NCBI RefSeq assembly: GCF_029227915.1
Contig: NC_079875.1
Span: 25,802,001 to 25,866,000, forward strand
Origin: Hydractinia symbiolongicarpus
Lineage: Eukaryota; Cnidaria; Hydrozoa; Anthoathecata; Hydractiniidae
Direction: 5' to 3'
Length of the DNA: 64,000 nucleotides
Below, one piece after another: positions 44,509 to 55,758 of this stretch (positions are counted from its first letter, which is position 1; the number at the start of each line of letters is the position of its first letter). The translations under genes and the position numbers were made by a program. The notes under the pieces were generated by a model. The model searched no databases, was not told where the DNA came from, and saw only the letters and a program-made list of their open reading frames with translations.

Positions 44509-44871
44509 GTACAATCACATAAAGAATTAGGACGTAAATTGGACTGTGTATGAAAAATAACATTGCTAAGAAAGTGTTGGTAAGGTACATTTTATTTGCA
44601 AGATGAAAAAGTCTTACATTTTGTCTTGGATTCATTGTCAATAAGATTGATTTAACATAGTGAAAGATAATTTTTTGATCCACAGTTAGATCTTCTATAG
44701 AAAATTGAATATGGCGAGTGTTATTGTTTACTATTATTTCTCCTAAGTAAAGAAATGTATGAAAATTGTTATATCAATATTGCGGATAGGGCAAGCTTGT
44801 TTTATTATTCATAAATAGATCAACTTACCAGATTGGTATGCCAAGATCTTTTAACGTAGCGACGTAAGATA

Positions 44872-46762
44872 CAGTAGAGTCTCCATAACTCAAACCTCTA
44901 TTACTCGAACGTCTCCTTAACTCGAACGAATTCGTTTGCACCGTGAAAATTTCGTAATAAACTCTTATAAAAAAACCTCTACTACTCGAACCTCCATAAC
45001 TCGAATGTTCCCTTAAGTCGAACAGATTATTATGTCCCTTGAAGGTTTTTGACTCCATAACTCGAATTTTGTGGCATTTTGAGAAAAATTGATAGGTTTT
45101 CCTGATCATTTAACTCTTTATCATTTTCATATTTTAATGTGTACGTGTGTTGTGGGCCTTATATAGCTCGAATGTATGATTCGAATGTTTTGTTTGTGTT
45201 TCGAACGACAACGCTTTCTCAACCAATTTTCAAAAACAGAATTTCATAGCAATCTGACAATGGCGTCTGTGGCAGGGTCAAAAAGAAGTAGAGCCGATAA
45301 CAAGTCCTGTAAAATAAAATACAGTGCCCTCAAAGAGCTTGAAAAAGAAACTGCTCCAAAGGATGTTGCAAAAAATTCCAATATTCCTTCAAGCACATTG
45401 TCGACGTGAAAAAAAATAAGGAAAAAATCTTTAAATAGTTTAACAAAGGGTCAATCTCTAAGAGATCAAAACCAGAAAAACAAGAGACAACCTTACCAAC
45501 CATTTTTGTCTTTGGAAAATATTTTCAATGCCGACGAATTCGGGCCATTCTTCCAATGCCTTCCAAATAAATCTCTGCACATGAAAGTTGAAAAGTGCTC
45601 TGGAGGAAAGCATAGTAAAGTCAGACTTACTGGGTTAACTGCTGGCAATGCCTTAGAAGAGCGCTTACCAATGTTTGTAATCGGAAAGTCTGCCAAACCT
45701 CGCTGCTTTAAAGGTGTCAAAACACTACCCTGTCGATACCGTTCGCAAAAAAAGAGCCGGATGTCTGGAGAGCTGTTCGAAAAATGGGTACGGGAGCTTG
45801 ATCGAAAATTTTCTGTCTCTGTCTGAATTAGTTTTCCTTCCTCCGAATACAACGTCGCATACTCAACTTATGGAGCAAGGAATCATTCGTGCACTGAAAG
45901 CGAAGTATCGATCGTTAGCAGTCCGCAAGTTGAAAAAGCATTGGATGAAAAGTCTCTATCCCGAAGTTCTCAATTCTTGCTGCTATGTTCATGCTTAGAA
46001 AAGCGTGGGACGATATTGACAACCAAACCTTTACCAACTGTTTTCGGAATTCAGAAATTTCCCAGAAGGATGCTGAAAATGCCATCAACGAAGATGACGA
46101 TCCATTCAAAGACCTTGGCAGTAGCGAGGCAGAAGAGGACCCAATCCCGACCCTCGATGCTGATCTCTCGTACATAAAACGAAGGTTTCCTGACCATATC
46201 GATTCTACCATATCAGTTGAGGATTTCATTGATTTCGATATCGAAGTGAGCACATCCCATATAAGTCTAAAAACTGCTGACATCATTGCTGATATCACTG
46301 GAACTCAAGATGAGGAAGATGAAGAGGATGAAGAAGATGACGATGACAAGGATGAGGATAATCTTTCAAGACCGACTGCCGAACAAGTGCGTTCAGCAAT
46401 CACCGTTCTTAAGGACCTAAGCGTTTTCTCGAAATTTGAAGAAGAAGTGTTGGCTTCCATAACTTGGAACTTGAATATAAACATCAAACCAGATTATGAT
46501 GATACTTATAAACAATCAATTATAACTGATTTTTTTCAAAAAATTTGAGCAAAAAGCAACTAAAACGCTCTGTTTTTGTATTTCACCAACCCAGAACCCC
46601 CAATAAGTAAGACTACGTACTTAATATACTGTTTTTGTTCATCTGGTAGGCAAATAAGGGAAAAATTTAGAAAAAACTTGAGAACCTCTACTACTCGAAC
46701 GTCTCCTTAACTCGAACGGTTTCCTTTCCCCCCTGGCCGTTCGAGTTATGGAGACTCTACTG
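44872..46762 (+). mobile_element. Tigger/pogo-type DNA transposon, inactive
   Basis: Inverted termini CAGTAGAGTCTCCATAACTC (44872; the inverse ends at 46762) are flanked by TA on both sides (44870-44871 and 46763-46764), as expected for the Tc1/mariner superfamily. Inside each end, CTACTCGAACGTCTCCTTAA-type words recur. The encoded protein is a broken pogo-type transposase. Confidence 0.85.
45260..46548 (+). pseudogene. Tigger/pogo transposase (CENP-B-like HTH, DDE) with stops, frameshifts and an internal deletion
   Basis: From ATG 45260: KIKYSALKELEKETAPKDVA (psq/CENP-B-type helix-turn-helix), with a stop at 45407-45409. Then comes FNADEFGPFFQCLPNKSL (first catalytic Asp region), GLTAGNALEERLPMFVIGKS and LFEKWVRELDRKF. 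The usual block with the second Asp (DNCPAH-like) is missing: LDRKFSVS runs directly into SELVFLPPNTTSHTQLMEQG. Further on come FMLRKAWDDIDNQTFTNCFR and a strongly acidic stretch (46300-46360). Frame changes lie near 45820 and 45975. Loss of the second catalytic Asp makes it inactive even apart from the frame breaks. Confidence 0.8.
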
Positions 46763-46764
46763 TA

Positions 46765-48858
46765 CAATAAAAATGTGTCAATGAAATAACGCTTGTGAAC
46801 AGATTCTTCTAAATGATTGAATATTTTCTGACTATCGCTCCATAATGTGGGATTAATAAACAAGCATTATGGAAAGATGCGATTCGGGTAAGTTCTTTCA
46901 TTCTGGGTGTATATTTTTTCTTCAAATGAATGACCCCACTGTCTCGTGTGATTTGACACTCTTTTGTAGCTTTTGTACCTAGTAATGAAATTCGACTGTG
47001 ATGGAATAAAAAGTAAGAAAGAATAGTGAGAAAATTACATTGCAGAGAAGAAAGAATGAGTTTGGGGTTAAAGAAATTTTAAAACATACGTGGTAGCCTA
47101 TGGATAGATTTTTTGATTCCATGGTTCATTTCATGCGAGTTAATGCTAACCCTTTAGTGCTTTAAATCCAAACGAGTAGATGCAAGTGGATTGTTCCTTT
47201 TTCTGGGATTCAAAACGGTGGAATTATGTGTTGGCGTTGTTATTCTTTTTTCAAGTAAAGTGATATCAAAGAGTTATATATTTATTTACAAATTTCTAAT
47301 TAGACGGTGATGCTCCGAAAGTGATTTCTGGCGGTTGTTGTGTTTTCTTCTGTTGTGGCCATAACAGCAAGCATAAAATAAAAAAAAAGGTAGATTAAGT
47401 ATGGTTCATCTTTTTTCACCAGGCTAAAATTAGCAAGATGTGAAATACAATTATCAGCACACATGACCACTTGTACAGAATAGTCTGACTGTTTTTTTGA
47501 ATCCTTTAATTGTGGGTTGAATTTTAAAAGAATGTTGGATATTCTTTAGTTATTTGCTTATACTTGGTACTATTAAATTTATACAGCGCTAAAGTACCTC
47601 TAAGGTGGGTTTCTTTTCTGGGAAGGTATGAAGCATCTTTTGTAATGATTGACACCTATATATTTTAATTATTATACAGTAATATTAATATATTACACAA
47701 ATTAGTCTCATTATCTTAATGACGGTACACTTACTTTTCATAAAAACTCCAGCTCTTTAACTTAATCCTTTTTGTTCATTCTCGTCTAAATGAGGAAAGC
47801 TGCGTCAGATTAAGACAACATTATATCTGGTATGCCCATTTGTACATTTAAAATTTAAACACTCCCAATAAAAATAGTTATATCGTTTGTATTTTTGATC
47901 GAAATATTTTCATTAAATATTTTTCTTGTCTCTTCCTCTTCAGTTAGACGTTTATTTTGGGCAGCAATATTATTCTTCACTTTCAATTTTATTTTATTTA
48001 TTAGGAGCCTTCACTTTATAGGTATTCGTTTACTTGAATATGATAAAATCTGCTCCAATAATATTCGAATTAACAAACAACTTTTTGGTAAAAAACCTTT
48101 TATTAAACGTGAAAAATCATGCTACTAAAGCAAACAAAATGTATCTTCTTTTCAAACAATTTAAAAACTGCTTTAAAAAATATAAAAACAAAATGATCGT
48201 GCGAGAAAAAAAATACGCGATATACCAAGTCTTGAACTCTTTAGCTTTATAAAAAAAGATTTTACTCTAAGCCAGTAAAATAGTTCACGTTTATGATCAA
48301 ATAGAAAAAATAAAACTACATAAAAGGTAACAAAAATGTTCTTGTTATCTTGACGTGGTCATGTTTCCTCAAATAATTATTTAATTTTAAATAGCAATAT
48401 CAAGTTTTCATAGAAGGTTTTTAACACCTATTGTAGATGAATTTGCAAAAATGTAGATAAACCACACATCTTCAGTACTTGAATGAAATAACAAGACTTT
48501 CAATGGAGTGTTTTATATTTACAAAGGTGTTATGTTAATTAAAAAGATGCAAGAAAAACACAATGTGTACGAGATGTATATGTATTTGGAGGATAATTTC
48601 CTTCCCAAATTTATTATAACGTCACGCAGCATTAACTGTACGTTTATTTCTTTTAAAGTTACCGTGTTTTCGTGCTCTTCTGCTTCAACTTGTTCACTTA
48701 TTTGCTTACACCTTTTTATGTTTCTTTCTGTTCTTAATTGTGCGTGTCAGAGACGCATTTTCGTGTTTATAATTTTAAAGTTAATCTTCTTATACGCAAT
48801 ATAAATATTCGTTTCAACATAATCATTTTAAACAACAGCATTTGAGTTTTCCATTATA
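46765..48858. other. No supported gene over 2.1 kb
   Basis: AT-rich sequence. A short stretch at 47305-47395 (between TTCTAATTAG and AAAG|GTAGATT) could be a small exon rich in Cys (GGCCVFFCCGHNSKH), but it is too short to assign. Confidence 0.4.
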
Positions 48859-51800
48859 TCTATATAATAATACGCTAAGTGTGTCCGTCTGTCTGTGACA
48901 GGCAAAGTTGATATCGTCATTTTCCTTTGATGTTGCCGAAATTTCCTTTGAAGTCACCGAAAAAGTTATGTCCATTTTGCTGGCGGGTTTACTTTGTTTA
49001 CATCACGTGATCAAAATGGAGCAACTTGATTTGCTGAAATATATTTAACGGCTTTCTTTACAAAAATGGTGTCCCTTGACACCGAAAAAAAAACAGCAAC
49101 AAAAGAACGGTCCCTCTGTCTTGAAAAAAGTAATTCAGAGAAAGAAGAGTCCAAGAAGTGAAGTAAGAAGTGGTAGTTAGAGCTAGAAGTAAAGTAGTAA
49201 AGTTAGAATTAGAAAATAAAAGCTAGAGGTTTGAAGTGGATTTGAAATCCCAAATAGTAAGAACTTTGATGTATTCAGACGTTTAGTTTTTATGTCACTG
49301 GAACAAGCAGACTCGCATTTTCCAAGAAAAGCCTCAAATTCTTGAAGTTTTATATTTTACCGCTTTTTTTTTAAAAAACCTAGCCACCATATTTGTTTAT
49401 GTTTTTGTTGCATAATTAATGTATCCCCTGGCGCGTAACTAATGTGTTTGTCCTAAAATTCAAAATGCTGCATAAAGCTGTTAGCTAACTAACAAACGGA
49501 AAACTTTGGTTTGTTGAACTTACTGCTTATTGTAATGTTATTATTTTTACATTACTATTGTTTCTCTTTATGTATGTTTTATTAAGCATAAATAGGTAAC
49601 TTTAGTTTTAGCTAAGTGTTCCCGGTTTAGATATATTTAACTGGGGGTCTTAGCTACTGTTAGCTAGCTAATTTAGCCTCTCCAAGTCCTGCTCTCCCAT
49701 CCCATGGCTAGCTCTAACCTATGAATTATGTTGTTATTCCTTTTTTTTAATATGTATAGCTAGCTAACTTAGTTTACCTATCTTAAACTTCTCTTCTTTT
49801 ATGAGCAAAATCTTTCAAAGACTTAAACTTTGGACAGGATAGTAGGATGTATATTTCTAGGAGTATAATTATTTTCACATTTCCTGTAAACTTTACAAGG
49901 GGACCCAAGCAATTTTTTTCAGAATTTAAAGCATGTGTGTTAAGTTATTGTTTTATTTCTGACATCCTGTTAAACTTTTGTCAGCCTACATGTAAAATTC
50001 CAGGTTATTTTTACAGGGGTTGTAGACATTTGATTGGCAATTTTACGTGGGGTTATGACTTTATATTAATTTATGAGAGGATGGTATGGTTGTTTGTGTT
50101 TTTGTTTATGTTGCAAACTGCTGCTTTTTAAAATTTTGTGTAAACTTTTGTGGGAAAAAGACCACATGCAATATACTGAAAGAACATATTCACGTTTTTG
50201 TTAAGAATTTTAAAATTGTAATAATAACTGTGTTTGGTGATAATGAAAACTTTTTTGTTTTTAATATTATATGAAATGCCTGATTTTTCTATGATTTGAT
50301 GTGTTTCATAACCTTTTTGTGAAAGATTTATGGGCAATGGCAATATAGGACATGCTAAAAATGGACTGATTTTTGTTGATTTGAATGTGCTCCTCAAAAA
50401 CAAATCTGTTTTACATTTTGTGTAAACTTTTGTGAGGACAGACCGTATATACACTCTGTTTTCCAAAAATAATATCTCTGTTGATTTAAATTTACTCCTT
50501 ATTCATTTTTGACATTCACGTTTAAAATATTTGGTAAAGGTCACTACAGATCATCGTACTCAGGAAAAAATTTTTGTATTTTTAACCTGTTCATTTTTAC
50601 AATTTGTGTATATTTTTGGGAACAGGATAGTATGTAATCGAAGAAATGATTTTCCAGATATAAATTTTATGTTTTTTGACACTTTGATTGAATTATTAAA
50701 GGTTTTTCACAAAGTAGAGATGTGTTATTTCTGACTTTATTATTTGTTGGTGTTGTACATGCTCTATGTTCAAGCTCTATACATAATGATCTTTGTTGAT
50801 TCAAGTTTATTCTTTGTTCATTGATTTTTTGACATTTAGGTTTAAAATTGCTGGTAAAGGGCAGTACGGAACCAAAAGTGAAAAATTTTGTGTTCTTAAC
50901 TGGTTGATTTTTACATTTTGTGTAAATTTTTGTGGTAGAGGATGGTATATAACCGAAATGACTGATTTTTCTAGATTTAAATTTGATGTTTTACAAACCA
51001 TGGCTTTTTCGTATTTTTGTATAAGCTTCTAAGGGAAAGACAATATATAAAATGTGTAAAAAGTTTATTTTTGTTGATTTGTGCTAACTCTTGCAGGCCT
51101 CCTTTTTGACATTTTAGAATAAAATACTAAGGGTTTTCGCCATTTTCCTTTGATGTTGCCGAAATTCTCTTTGAAGTCGCTGAAAAAATTATGTCTTCTT
51201 TGTCGTGAAAAGCTGCGAGTTTTATGTGGTTTGTTAAATGAAGTTCTAGCACAAAGTAACGGAAATTGTGTTTGCAAAAAAGATGGCTGTTCTTTTTAAG
51301 CAATTTCTACTCTTTCCTTCAAAATAAATCTTTACAAAGCATTGAAAAAGGGGCATGGTATATAAATGAAGTGTAGAAAGGTTTCTGTAAGGTTTGTTTA
51401 TGTTTTTTTCAGTTTTGATGATAGTATTGATGCGAGACATGTTTGTTAGCTAGCTAGCTCGGACTTTATAAATATGTAGCCATGTTCTTTATACCTAGCA
51501 AAGTCTCCAGTTTATATTCAACTGACCAGCTATTAGCTGCTGTAGCTAGCTTATGTTTGCTTCAGTTTTATGTTGCTTTTTACATGTAGCTAAGCTAGCT
51601 ACCGTAGTGTTATCTTAGTGGTCTTTGCTAAGAATGTGACTGTAACTTATTTCATTTGACATTTTAAGCTTAAATTAACAAGCCACAACAACTTTTAAAA
51701 AAGTATTACATAATATTTAAGAAGAGTTTAAGGACTGTTTTTAAGCAAATAATGTATTTTTCACATTTTGTGTATGCAAATAATGTATTTTTCACATTTT

Positions 51801-51938
51801 GTGTAACTAAACTTATATACATCGGTTACATGGAATATGACGAAAAGATTTTTAAGTGGATTATTCCACGGATTTAAATAACTTTCTTTTTATTGACCTT
51901 TTGCCTAAGTGGATTTATCCACGGGCTTTATACACTAG
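48859..51938 (+). mobile_element. Non-autonomous Helitron-like element
   Basis: It starts TCTATATAATAATACG after an A and ends CTAG before a T, the A|T insertion pattern of Helitrons. Thirteen bases before the CTAG lies a hairpin (GTGGATTTATCCAC, 51909-51922); an imperfect version lies at 51857. The 5' subterminal TGTTGCCGAAATT...CTTTGAAGTC block (48933-48970) recurs at 51143-51180. The interior has degenerate repeats (TTTACATTTTGTGTAAACTT-type at 50130, 50415, 50595, 50910) and no Rep/helicase ORF. Confidence 0.55.
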
Positions 51939-52350
51939 TATATATATAATTGTGCAACCCAAAGAAAATATATTTTTTGTTGCATGTCAATTTTTAAATT
52001 AGGCGTTATCACGACGCAAAACAATTTTATAATGTAATAAATATTGCTGAAGGCATAATCAATAAAGAATTAAGAAAATAATATTTCTATAAAACTGTTT
52101 CTGGCCATGTCTCCCCAAAAAATTATTTCAAAAACCTTTTTCAGCATTATTTTGTGAGAGTTTACATAAGCGGAACGCTAAGACTTTAGTAGAAAAAAAA
52201 CACGCCTTAAATGGTAACAAAAGTGCTCATGTTATCGTCATGTGGCCATGTTTCCTTAAATAATTATTTGCTTTTAAATAGCAACAATTAGTTTTCAAAG
52301 TAACCTTTCAAAATCCTATTGCAGCATTAGTTTGTAAAAATGTGCATAAG
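51939..52350. other. No supported gene
   Basis: AT-rich sequence. Words at 52225-52310 (GTTATC..CATGTGGCCATGTTTCC, TAAATAGCAA, AGTTTTCA) resemble 48340-48420, suggesting an older duplicated segment either side of the Helitron-like element. Confidence 0.4.
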
Positions 52351-53145
52351 GCGCAGTTTATACGGCCTAACTTATGCCTCGTCTAATTTGAATACTCGTA
52401 AGATTTCTTTTACGTTCGACGTAAGTTAGGCTGCATAAACTGAATTTCATTAGGTTCGGCTCATCTATTAAGTCCGGCAAATTTTGCCTAACTTATTTAG
52501 GCACTGGTTGAAACGGCCTAACGTAGGCACCGGTTGAAACGACCTAACGTGAGTCCAACTCAAATCCATATCGTCATTATTCGTGCATTTGCGTACGTAT
52601 AGCTCTATTGTTTTTTGGAAAAACGAGGGCTGTGTCGTTTCCGTCGTGTTTTCTTTCTGATGAAATGATCCATCATAACAAGGTTTTTCAGATGAATAAA
52701 ATGTTGCTGAATCAGGAAAATCCTGCTACTTCCCATAGATAATAGGATTGATAAAGTGTTGTGAATACGCTGTATGTTCTGTTTCCTATTTCTCTGATAA
52801 ATATAAAGAGCAAAAGCAAGAGGCCTTCTCCTATCAATGGCAGCCATCCTGAAACATTTGTTTATACACCCATGACCAAACAGACCAAAATATATTAAAA
52901 CATTTTGCACAAAAAATAATTTAGAAAGCGTGGCCAATCTTGTGCTTAGTCACTTTCTGAACTCAGATTAAGTACCACTAAAAATTACGTATAAATCAAA
53001 ATTGATTTTATCCCTAACTTATTCCTAACTAAAATCATTTAAATTAAAAGAGGCATAAGTTCGGCTGTATAAACTACCCCTAACTAAAAGAAGAAGACTC
53101 TCTATAGAAAAATGACCAATTTATACGCCGTTTTATATTTATAAA
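52351..53145. repeat. Inverted-repeat (MITE-like) element
   Basis: AGTTTATACGGCCTAACTTATGCCTC at 52355 is inverted at 53050-53075 (AGTTTATACAGCCGAACTTATGCCTC on the other strand). Further internal copies of CGTAAGTTAGG and CCTAACTTA words make it self-complementary. A minus-strand frame of 110 codons inside (52605-52937, basic end KKTRRKRHSPRFSKKQ) has no recognised domain. Confidence 0.45.
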
Positions 53146-53734
53146 GTTAGGTTATTACACTCGTCCCGGAGGAGAGGAGTGTATTGGTTTCGGCTTGTGC
53201 GACCAAAAGTGACATGCGATCTGACCGAATATCGTAACTTACCCGCTCCCTGGCGCCATAATTCTTCTTCTTTTTCCGCGACCCTATTTCCCGCTTCTTA
53301 TCATGTTGTGCGTGTCTTAACCCGTATTTTGCAGACCACAGACCAGTCGTTTATGCATCACTACCCCTGAAGTCGAAGCATGCGCACTGCCCGCTGAGAA
53401 TCGAAGCACTCTTAGCTGTGTTTTCACATTTCTACGAAATTGTTTTAAAAAATAGTAGCGGAATATAAATGAAGTATCGCTTGATTATTTATCTTGCTTT
53501 CATGCAATCTGCTATCTTGCTAGGCCTACTGACCTACTGTTGTTGTACAAAGTGTGCCTAGTGTGTTGTTGTTCTGCAAAGTCTGCCTTCGCTCACTGAA
53601 ATTTAAAACTGCTAGATCGAGAAGACTTTCAATACCTGGGGAAGCTGCTTTAGGTACCAAGGTACGTCGTGCTGAATATTATTCATCATTCCATTGACTT
53701 AGTGTATTATTTTATTTCATGTAACTAGCTAATT
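53146..53734. other. Non-coding stretch upstream of the Helitron-type ORF
   Basis: Less AT-rich at 53160-53400 than the surroundings, and possibly the 5' region of the following gene. No promoter element could be assigned with confidence. Confidence 0.3.
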
Positions 53735-54415
53735 ATGTTTTTCTGCCATGTTTTTACGATATCTTCTTTCTTGCACAAACTTCTATTATTATTGTGCGGG
53801 AATATTGAATCTAATCCAGGTCCGGCTTACCCTATTAAATCAGTTAATGGGTCATTTAATCAAGGCGACAAAAAGTTTGGTGAAACTGCTGGTAATCAGT
53901 GTATGTGCAATGCTCTTCTAGCTATATCTCGGTCCCAACTCAAAAGAATTTCTGTTTGGAAATCATTTGATTTAGATAACATCTTAAAACATGGCGATGC
54001 TAATTTTAAGCAGTCAAATTTCAACAGATCCATGGCATGTTATGAGTTACCAATATCTATCAATATTGATCGTTTTCAAATTTCTATAAGTCTCCTGAGT
54101 AGTACGTCAGCTCTTTTGGGTGATGAACATTACTTCTTAGCTGATGGACAAATGAATTCAGAAACAGTTGGTACTGGTTTCATATTTACCACAAGTGGTT
54201 ACAGTGTTGCTATCATATGGGATAAAAATTACATTTATCTGTTTGACTGTCATATCAGGGATGAAAGTGGTCAGATTTTTCAGAATGGCTTTTCTGTTCT
54301 TTTGAAGCTTAGGAATTTTACAAACGTACTAAAGTACGTTAAGGATTTGTATCTACATGAAATGGAAAATTCTGTTGAAACGCAGTTTGAAATGCAGTAT
54401 GTACAAGTTGTATGA
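53735..54415 (+). CDS. 2A-like peptide plus cysteine-protease-like domain (N-terminal part of a Helitron-type protein)
   Basis: The 226-codon frame begins with a hydrophobic segment and a 2A-like ending, LLLLCGNIESNPGP (residues about 17-30). Canonical 2A motifs have Asp where this has the first Asn. At such motifs the ribosome skips a bond before the last Pro, and in some retroelements and animal genes they also act as signal peptides. After it, AGNQCMCNALLAI supplies a candidate nucleophile Cys and IYLFDCHIRDESG a Asp-x-His pair. This pattern resembles the herpes-type tegument deubiquitinase fold (peptidase C76-like), which occurs in some Helitron and other transposon proteins. The frame stops at 54413-54415. 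The downstream region (54569 onward) is in the same frame after several stops. Confidence 0.5.
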   Translation: MFFCHVFTISSFLHKLLLLLCGNIESNPGPAYPIKSVNGSFNQGDKKFGETAGNQCMCNALLAISRSQLKRISVWKSFDLDNILKHGDANFKQSNFNRSMACYELPISINIDRFQISISLLSSTSALLGDEHYFLADGQMNSETVGTGFIFTTSGYSVAIIWDKNYIYLFDCHIRDESGQIFQNGFSVLLKLRNFTNVLKYVKDLYLHEMENSVETQFEMQYVQVV

Positions 54416-54419
54416 GTGA

Positions 54420-55133
54420 GACTGTGTAGCACAATTAATTAATGTTAGTATAGCCAAATCCCGTAAAACTGCTCAAAAACGAAATATGCCAGGAAAACAA
54501 GGTTATTTGTCAAAGACTCACATGAACCTCAATCAAAAAAGAAATGTGGCTGGTACAAGGACGAAGCAATGGCTGAGAAAATAGAAAGGTTTAAAAGTGC
54601 TGTCAAAGAGGGACCAGTATTTATTTGTGTTGTATGTCATCGTTGCCATTACAGAAGATCTGTTGTTTTTTTCTCTTCCGAAAAGTATCCTATTGATCTG
54701 CAACTCCACACTGTCTTAAGTAATGATGGAATGTCCTATATTTGTAAATCATGTCATAAAAAGTTAGTGAAATCTCAAACCACTTCACAAGCTGTCTGGG
54801 ACAAATTAGAACTATATGATTTACCAGACTTTAAATAGGCTAGAAAGAACTATTGTTGCGAGAAAAATATTATTTAAAAAAATAGCAATTATGCCTAAAG
54901 GTCAATCTCCTAAACTGAAAGGTAGCATTTGTAATGTTCCCATCGATTGCCAAAATGTTACTACTACATTGCCACACGGTGCAGATAGCAATGCCATATT
55001 AAGGATAAAATTGAAACGGAAATTATCCCCTGTATGCAGATATAGTGCTACTTTATCGCCGAGATCTTCGCACTCTACTTTTCTCAACCACTCAGAATCA
55101 ATTAAAAATGAAACTCCCTCACGGTACCGCTGA
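54420..55133 (+). pseudogene. Helitron-type protein, zinc and DUF6570-like region (frameshifted, truncated)
   Basis: After a basic stretch (KSRKTAQKRNMPGKQ) comes AEKIERFKSAVKEGPVFICVVCHRCHYRRS with a CxxC pair, a second pair in YICKSCHKKL, and then LELYDLPDF (frame 54569-54838). The frame shifts near 54825 to LNRLERTIVARKILFKKIAI and MPKGQSPKLKGSICNVPID (54816-55133), the conserved block of the DUF6570 domain in Helitron-like proteins. The Helitron N domain, Rep and Pif1-type helicase that should follow are absent, so this is only the 5' coding part. Confidence 0.6.
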
Positions 55134-55758
55134 ACAGAGCACTTCTTCGTTGATGGTTTCGCACATAAAAAAACTTTTTTACAGTTTTACAATTTTAGTC
55201 TCTATTGTTCTCTTCCATTGTGTCTGAAAAATGTTGTGTATATTGCGCAATAAATTGAAGGGAAAAAATTATTTTTCGCTTCGCGCGAATAACGTCACCT
55301 AGTGGAAACCCGGCTTAAAGGGCAACCTTCACAGCAGCGCGCTGTCGAAACAAACAAATGTTATAATTTTTTCACATGTGCAAGAAACTCCGAAGCGTTT
55401 TCTTCTTAGGTATAATTACTTGATAATTGCCCTTTCAAAAGAGCAGTTTCTTGCGCAAGGTAATATCTCAGTGTCAACCTCCACACCAAAAGGCTTGTAC
55501 AAAAGATTTTTTGCATACTGCAAACAAACATAACTTTTTCCATATATAAACATATTTACAGCCAAAAACGTTTCTAAACAGAAGACTTCATAAAAACGAA
55601 GTGGGCACAACACATATACAAAAAAAACAATAAAATCTCACACTGAACTACTTGACACTTATGTTGGTAATTTTTCCATTCACATGTTCAATTGCGACAG
55701 TTTTCGAAAGCATGAAAATTAAAAGATCCTCATTGTCACCAATTTCAATGTCATTCGG
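55134..55758. other. Intergenic, between convergent Helitron fragment and RPA-like gene
   Basis: No gene was recognised. It should contain the 3' UTR of the minus-strand RPA-like gene; no clear AATAAA on that strand was found close to the stop. Confidence 0.35.

Noticed and set aside
46305-46487. Minus-strand frame ending in a poly-Ser run
   Set aside because: It is the shadow of the acidic (GAT/GAA-rich) tail of the Tigger transposase on the other strand.
47305-47395. Possible small THAP-like or zinc-finger exon (GGCCVFFCCGHNSKH)
   Set aside because: Too short, lacks the following THAP signature residues, and no partner exons were found.
52605-52937. Minus-strand 110-codon frame inside the inverted-repeat element, considered as a Harbinger-type protein
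   Set aside because: Only a basic C-terminal tail is notable; no Myb or nuclease motif is present.
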